A DNA stretch of 64,000 nt from Lingula anatina. Lineage: Eukaryota > Brachiopoda > Lingulata > Lingulida > Lingulidae. This document shows positions 61,354 through 64,000 of the stretch, in pieces. The notes below the pieces were generated by a model. That model did no database searches. It saw only the letters and a list, made by a program, of their open reading frames with translations, and was not told where the DNA came from. A program made the translations under genes and the position numbers. Location of the stretch: NCBI RefSeq assembly GCF_001039355.2, contig NW_019775408.1, forward strand, positions 172,144 through 236,143, read 5' to 3'. Positions within the stretch are counted from its first letter, which is position 1. Each line of letters starts with the position of its first letter.

Positions 61354-62093
61354 TGTAAAACACACACATAAAATATTTCCCCCTTCCGTACCTCCTAATG
61401 TCCATATCTCGGGGGTGTTGTTGTCTTTCCTTGCCACCAGAAGATCGCGGAAGGCCTCTCTTGGTTTGTCTAAGGCCAAGTAGGTTTCACAGCGCAGTTT
61501 CCAGCTTGCTGCGTTTTCTACTGCGTTACGGATAGAGCCTGCACAATGTTGGAAGTGGAGACGTTAAAAACATGTGCATAAAACAAAAAAAGTTAAAGAA
61601 TTTACTTTATGCAAAATTTGAAGTTCAAAATTGTGCCGTTAATTAATTAAAGAGATGCTTTGAAATGTGTAGTATTTACGAAAGTGATAATTGTTCGCTT
61701 CATTATAAATCGTTCTTAAAACTGAAATATGAAACAATAAAATTATTTTTCTTTCTTATTCTTAATCAATGCGTTTCTAAAACTGAAATATGAAACGATT
61801 AATCTGATTTGCTTACATGTGCAATGCACGAGTGCCTCCTCATAGTTTCCCGCCTCAAACAAACGTCTCGCCTTTTCGCACTCTTCAAAGGCCAGTTGCG
61901 GGTTGGGGGTTGCCTCCAGTTCTACAGGGGGCGGCTGGTTCAGGCCGTAATATCCCAAAAACTCCCTCTCACAGTCACGGAGACCCTGATCCCCTGGGTA
62001 CGGCTCTTGGGAACAAAGTTTGAGAGGATCGTAGCTTTCCTCTCTTTCCTCCTCCTCCTCATCATTCCTTTTTTGAGGGTCGGTTTTCTCCAT
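58037..62093 (-). CDS. SET and MYND domain protein (SMYD-like) with TPR-like N-terminus and a second C-terminal MYND finger
   Basis: Exons 61817-62093, 61392-61538, 60032-60192, 59458-59691 and 58037-59146 join in frame to 642 residues. The start is MEKTDPQKRNDEEEEE (acidic). Helical TPR-like repeats follow (ARRLFEAGNYEEALVHC; SWKLRCETYLALDKPREAFR; LAETWLRKATQ). The SET domain opens at GRGIFAKEDFNGGQMVWRE, is split by a MYND finger (CSQC ... CPKCQREKYCSEDCLKAAW ... HHQVLC), and resumes with LNHSCDND, GQELFSTYID and the post-SET CQCRRC. A second, complete MYND finger follows (CSHC ... CANCKRAWYCTPKC ... HKRIC). SMYD proteins methylate lysines on histones or other proteins using S-adenosylmethionine; the substrate here is unknown. 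The NHSC and GxELFxxY motifs are intact, so it is probably active. Confidence 0.93.
60235..60420. mobile_element. 186-bp palindromic MITE with TA target
   Basis: Arms GGCCGCATTCAGAACAGCGG and, inverted, GGCTGCTTTCACAACAGCGG, with a shared GCGGATCAAATATGGC further in, are flanked by TA on both sides (60233-60234, 60421-60422). The element begins 42 bases from SET-MYND exon 60032-60192. Confidence 0.75.
60730..60850. repeat. GGGCGGATCCAGGA-type dispersed repeat (probable)
   Basis: AAGGGCGGATCCAGGATTAT followed by a G/C-run region resembles a short repeat scattered through many invertebrate genomes. A weaker relative (GAGGTGGATCCAGA) is at about 8483. The ends are not clear. Confidence 0.35.
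60889..61229. mobile_element. 341-bp MITE with TTAA target and AGGGATAATAACTCTT ends
   Basis: Perfect 16-base inverted ends AGGGATAATAACTCTT are flanked by TTAA at 60885-60888 and 61230-61233, as for piggyBac/Kolobok-type elements. Related AAAGGG...AACTC ends are abundant in bivalve genomes, which helps place the organism. It is non-coding and lies in a SET-MYND intron. Confidence 0.8.
61294..61351. repeat. (AT)n microsatellite
   Basis: About 29 AT units in the SET-MYND intron, 40 bases from exon 61392-61538 on its 3' side. Confidence 0.95.
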
Positions 62094-64000
62094 TTTTCAG
62101 CTACTGTGTGAAAGAAAACTTGAAAATGAAATTTAATCCTTGAAATTCAAGGTTGTATTTGCAATAATTAAATAAATATATTGGTTAAAGAAATAATTAA
62201 TTCAAGAACAAAAATAATAAACCGTAGCATGTAAAAACATTTGCCACGAGATTTTAAAAGCGTAAGACCGGTCAAAACCCAAGAATAGGTCAAAGATTAA
62301 GGGCTTTACGGGTTCGCTGTATATTTCTGTTGAACCCCCCGGCTGACACTGTCTGTTACGAGTAAGCCGAGAAGCTAGATCTGCACGTGCCAAAGGTGCA
62401 CAGCATGAGATTTGGCAGATACCTGAAAATAGTATTAGAGATTCTTCCACCTGCAGCAGCGTGGTGTCAGATTTGTCAGATTTGTATTTGCTGTAATTCA
62501 TACTAGCTCGCTGAATAGTGCGACTCCAGTGAAAATTGAAGGATTAAATGTATTTTATTTTTCATTAGTCTATGCCAATATTGGCTTCTCCACAACAACC
62601 ATCTTGTTTATACTTTGTGTTGGGAAATGGATGGTCGTTCCCTTCATATAGGCCAATATGTGGCTTAATAAGTGATAGCTTTAAACCTCGAGTAAAAGGA
62701 AATTATACAAGGTGATTTAATAATCTAGCTAGGATTGCAACTGGAAGAGCACGGAGTAGGAACACGTATCCTGGACTTATCTGAGAAAATTTCATGAGAT
62801 TCACTCTGTCTCACCTGTCTACAGATACTGATCTAAAGCCTCAAAGGAGGACTATACCCTCTACCAGGGTGGCAGATTATATAGGGAATAACGGGAAAAT
62901 CCAGAGATAATAAAATGACCGTCTATTTATCTAAAGACATATCTGTGAATATCCCATGAAAAATCAATCTGTGGCCCTGGTAGAAGGTAAAGGGAGACGA
63001 GGTAAACATAACAAATTACAATCAAACGTTTTCCGGGTCAAAAATTAGCACCCTGAGTATCCCCAATGCATACAGCGCACATATACCCTCTTTTATCATG
63101 TCTGAAGAATTCTACTACTAAATGACTTTCTGTTTGGAAAACGGTGCATAATCATAATAACACAATTAAAGATTTTTTGTTAAATGGGCACGTGGAATAA
63201 AACGCCCACATGTAAGAGAAAAGATCTATATGCTATACGCTAACGTTCAAAATAATTGTTCTCTCGCGCAATAAGCAGACACCGATAATCTATGTAAGAC
63301 CACGTACAAATATCAAGATATTTGTGTCTGACAATTTGAAGAAAGTTTGACTTACTTTAATATACAGGCAGTCTCAGTGACAGAATTTGTTCCTATCAAT
63401 GATATCATTGTCGAGTGCAATTTGTGAAAGAACATTGGGGCCCATTAATGCTGTATAACCGACCTTTCAAAAGTAATAAACAGTCCAAAGGAAGTATTAG
63501 AGTAATAAACAGTCCGTATCTTCTCCTTCTCCAGATAGGATTTACGAGGAGACCACCAAGAAGTTGAGATACAATTCAAGTTAATACGTTCGGGTCTCTC
63601 CAATAAAGCATAATACGGGTACATTGTGTAGTACATCTTAGTTATTAGACATTCGGTTTTATAGCTATAGTTAATTGCATGCTCTCCTCGTCTTATTTGT
63701 TACAACACTATTTGGCTGGTTTAATTTTACCTACAAACCCTCTTAAACACGTGCTCCCATCAGTAGTAATGATTTTGTTCTTCAAACTTCTGTGTCCACT
63801 TAATTTCGACTTCAGGAGCACACAGACACGTTAAGTCCCCATCTAATTTACTGAAGGATAATAATTAAGCTAGACCGAAGAATAAAAATATTTTGGAAAA
63901 TACAATATAACACTAGCGCTGCGTTCGCGAGCGTATCATACTATGCATAGAACTTTTCGCTCACTTTCATGCGCTCTTTATCGCGTTGCTTTCTATATAG
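62094..64000. other. Upstream flank of the SET-MYND gene
   Basis: Expected to hold the SET-MYND promoter near 62100-62500. A G/C-richer piece (62320-62420) lacks a TATA box. Beyond this I see no gene, RNA or repeat that I can support. Confidence 0.45.

Noticed and set aside
1-64000. Possible CRISPR arrays, operons, bacterial systems, rRNA or viral insertions
   Set aside because: No regular spacer arrays, ribosome-binding sites, rRNA stretches or retroviral/transposase ORFs are visible; every supported gene is intron-rich and animal-like.

Overview
The window is animal nuclear DNA. It is AT-rich, every gene is split by many small GT-AG introns, microsatellites and short hairpin transposons are frequent, and three single-base Ns (9582, 10952, 17215) look like assembly joins. 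Gene content and mobile elements suggest a shelled lophotrochozoan, most likely a bivalve mollusc. The support is a GST of mu class, a soluble guanylate cyclase of beta-2 type, a chimeric lectin/EGF-type adhesion GPCR, a secreted alanine-rich protein resembling shell or byssus matrix proteins, and a short transposon with AGGGATAATAACTCTT inverted ends flanked by TTAA. The taxon is inferred, not proven.

Layout. (1) 1-2011, minus: the 5' end of a coiled-coil protein gene that runs off the left edge. It has two tandem first exons, each ending ATGG at the splice site and each preceded by the same pair of CRE-like sites. (2) 4104-28160, minus: a large adhesion GPCR gene with 31 coding exons joined in one frame (about 1840 residues). 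The order is signal peptide, eight EB/EGF-like cysteine modules, two C-type lectin-like domains, an Ig-like stretch, a SEA-like region, an HRM-like module present twice, GAIN with GPS, seven helices, and a short tail. (3) 28513-33769, plus: a GST-mu gene head-to-head with the receptor, with two alternative last coding exons. (4) 33770-40899: intergenic, with two MITEs, a GC-rich patch and a CA/GC alternating tract. (5) 40974-42935, plus: a three-exon, TATA-driven gene for a 123-residue secreted Ala/Arg-rich protein. (6) 43403-52708, minus: soluble guanylate cyclase beta-2, tail-to-tail with the alanine-rich gene. It keeps the heme His105 and the Tyr135/Ser137/Arg139 triad, holds all catalytic residues in one chain, and ends in a CaaX box. 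(7) 52709-58036: no gene recognised. (8) 58037-62093, minus: a TPR-SET-MYND protein of the SMYD type with a second complete MYND finger at its C-terminus and a decayed tandem copy of its last coding segment just downstream. (9) 62094-64000: upstream flank with no gene seen.

The genes do not form an obvious pathway; this is an ordinary stretch of chromosome with unrelated neighbours. The most unusual items are the chimeric receptor with its duplicated, frame-preserving HRM-like exons, the poly-alanine secreted protein, the duplicated CRE promoter, the paired GST last exons and the double-MYND SET protein. Exon boundaries were derived by hand from GT-AG sites and checked by reading-frame phase.
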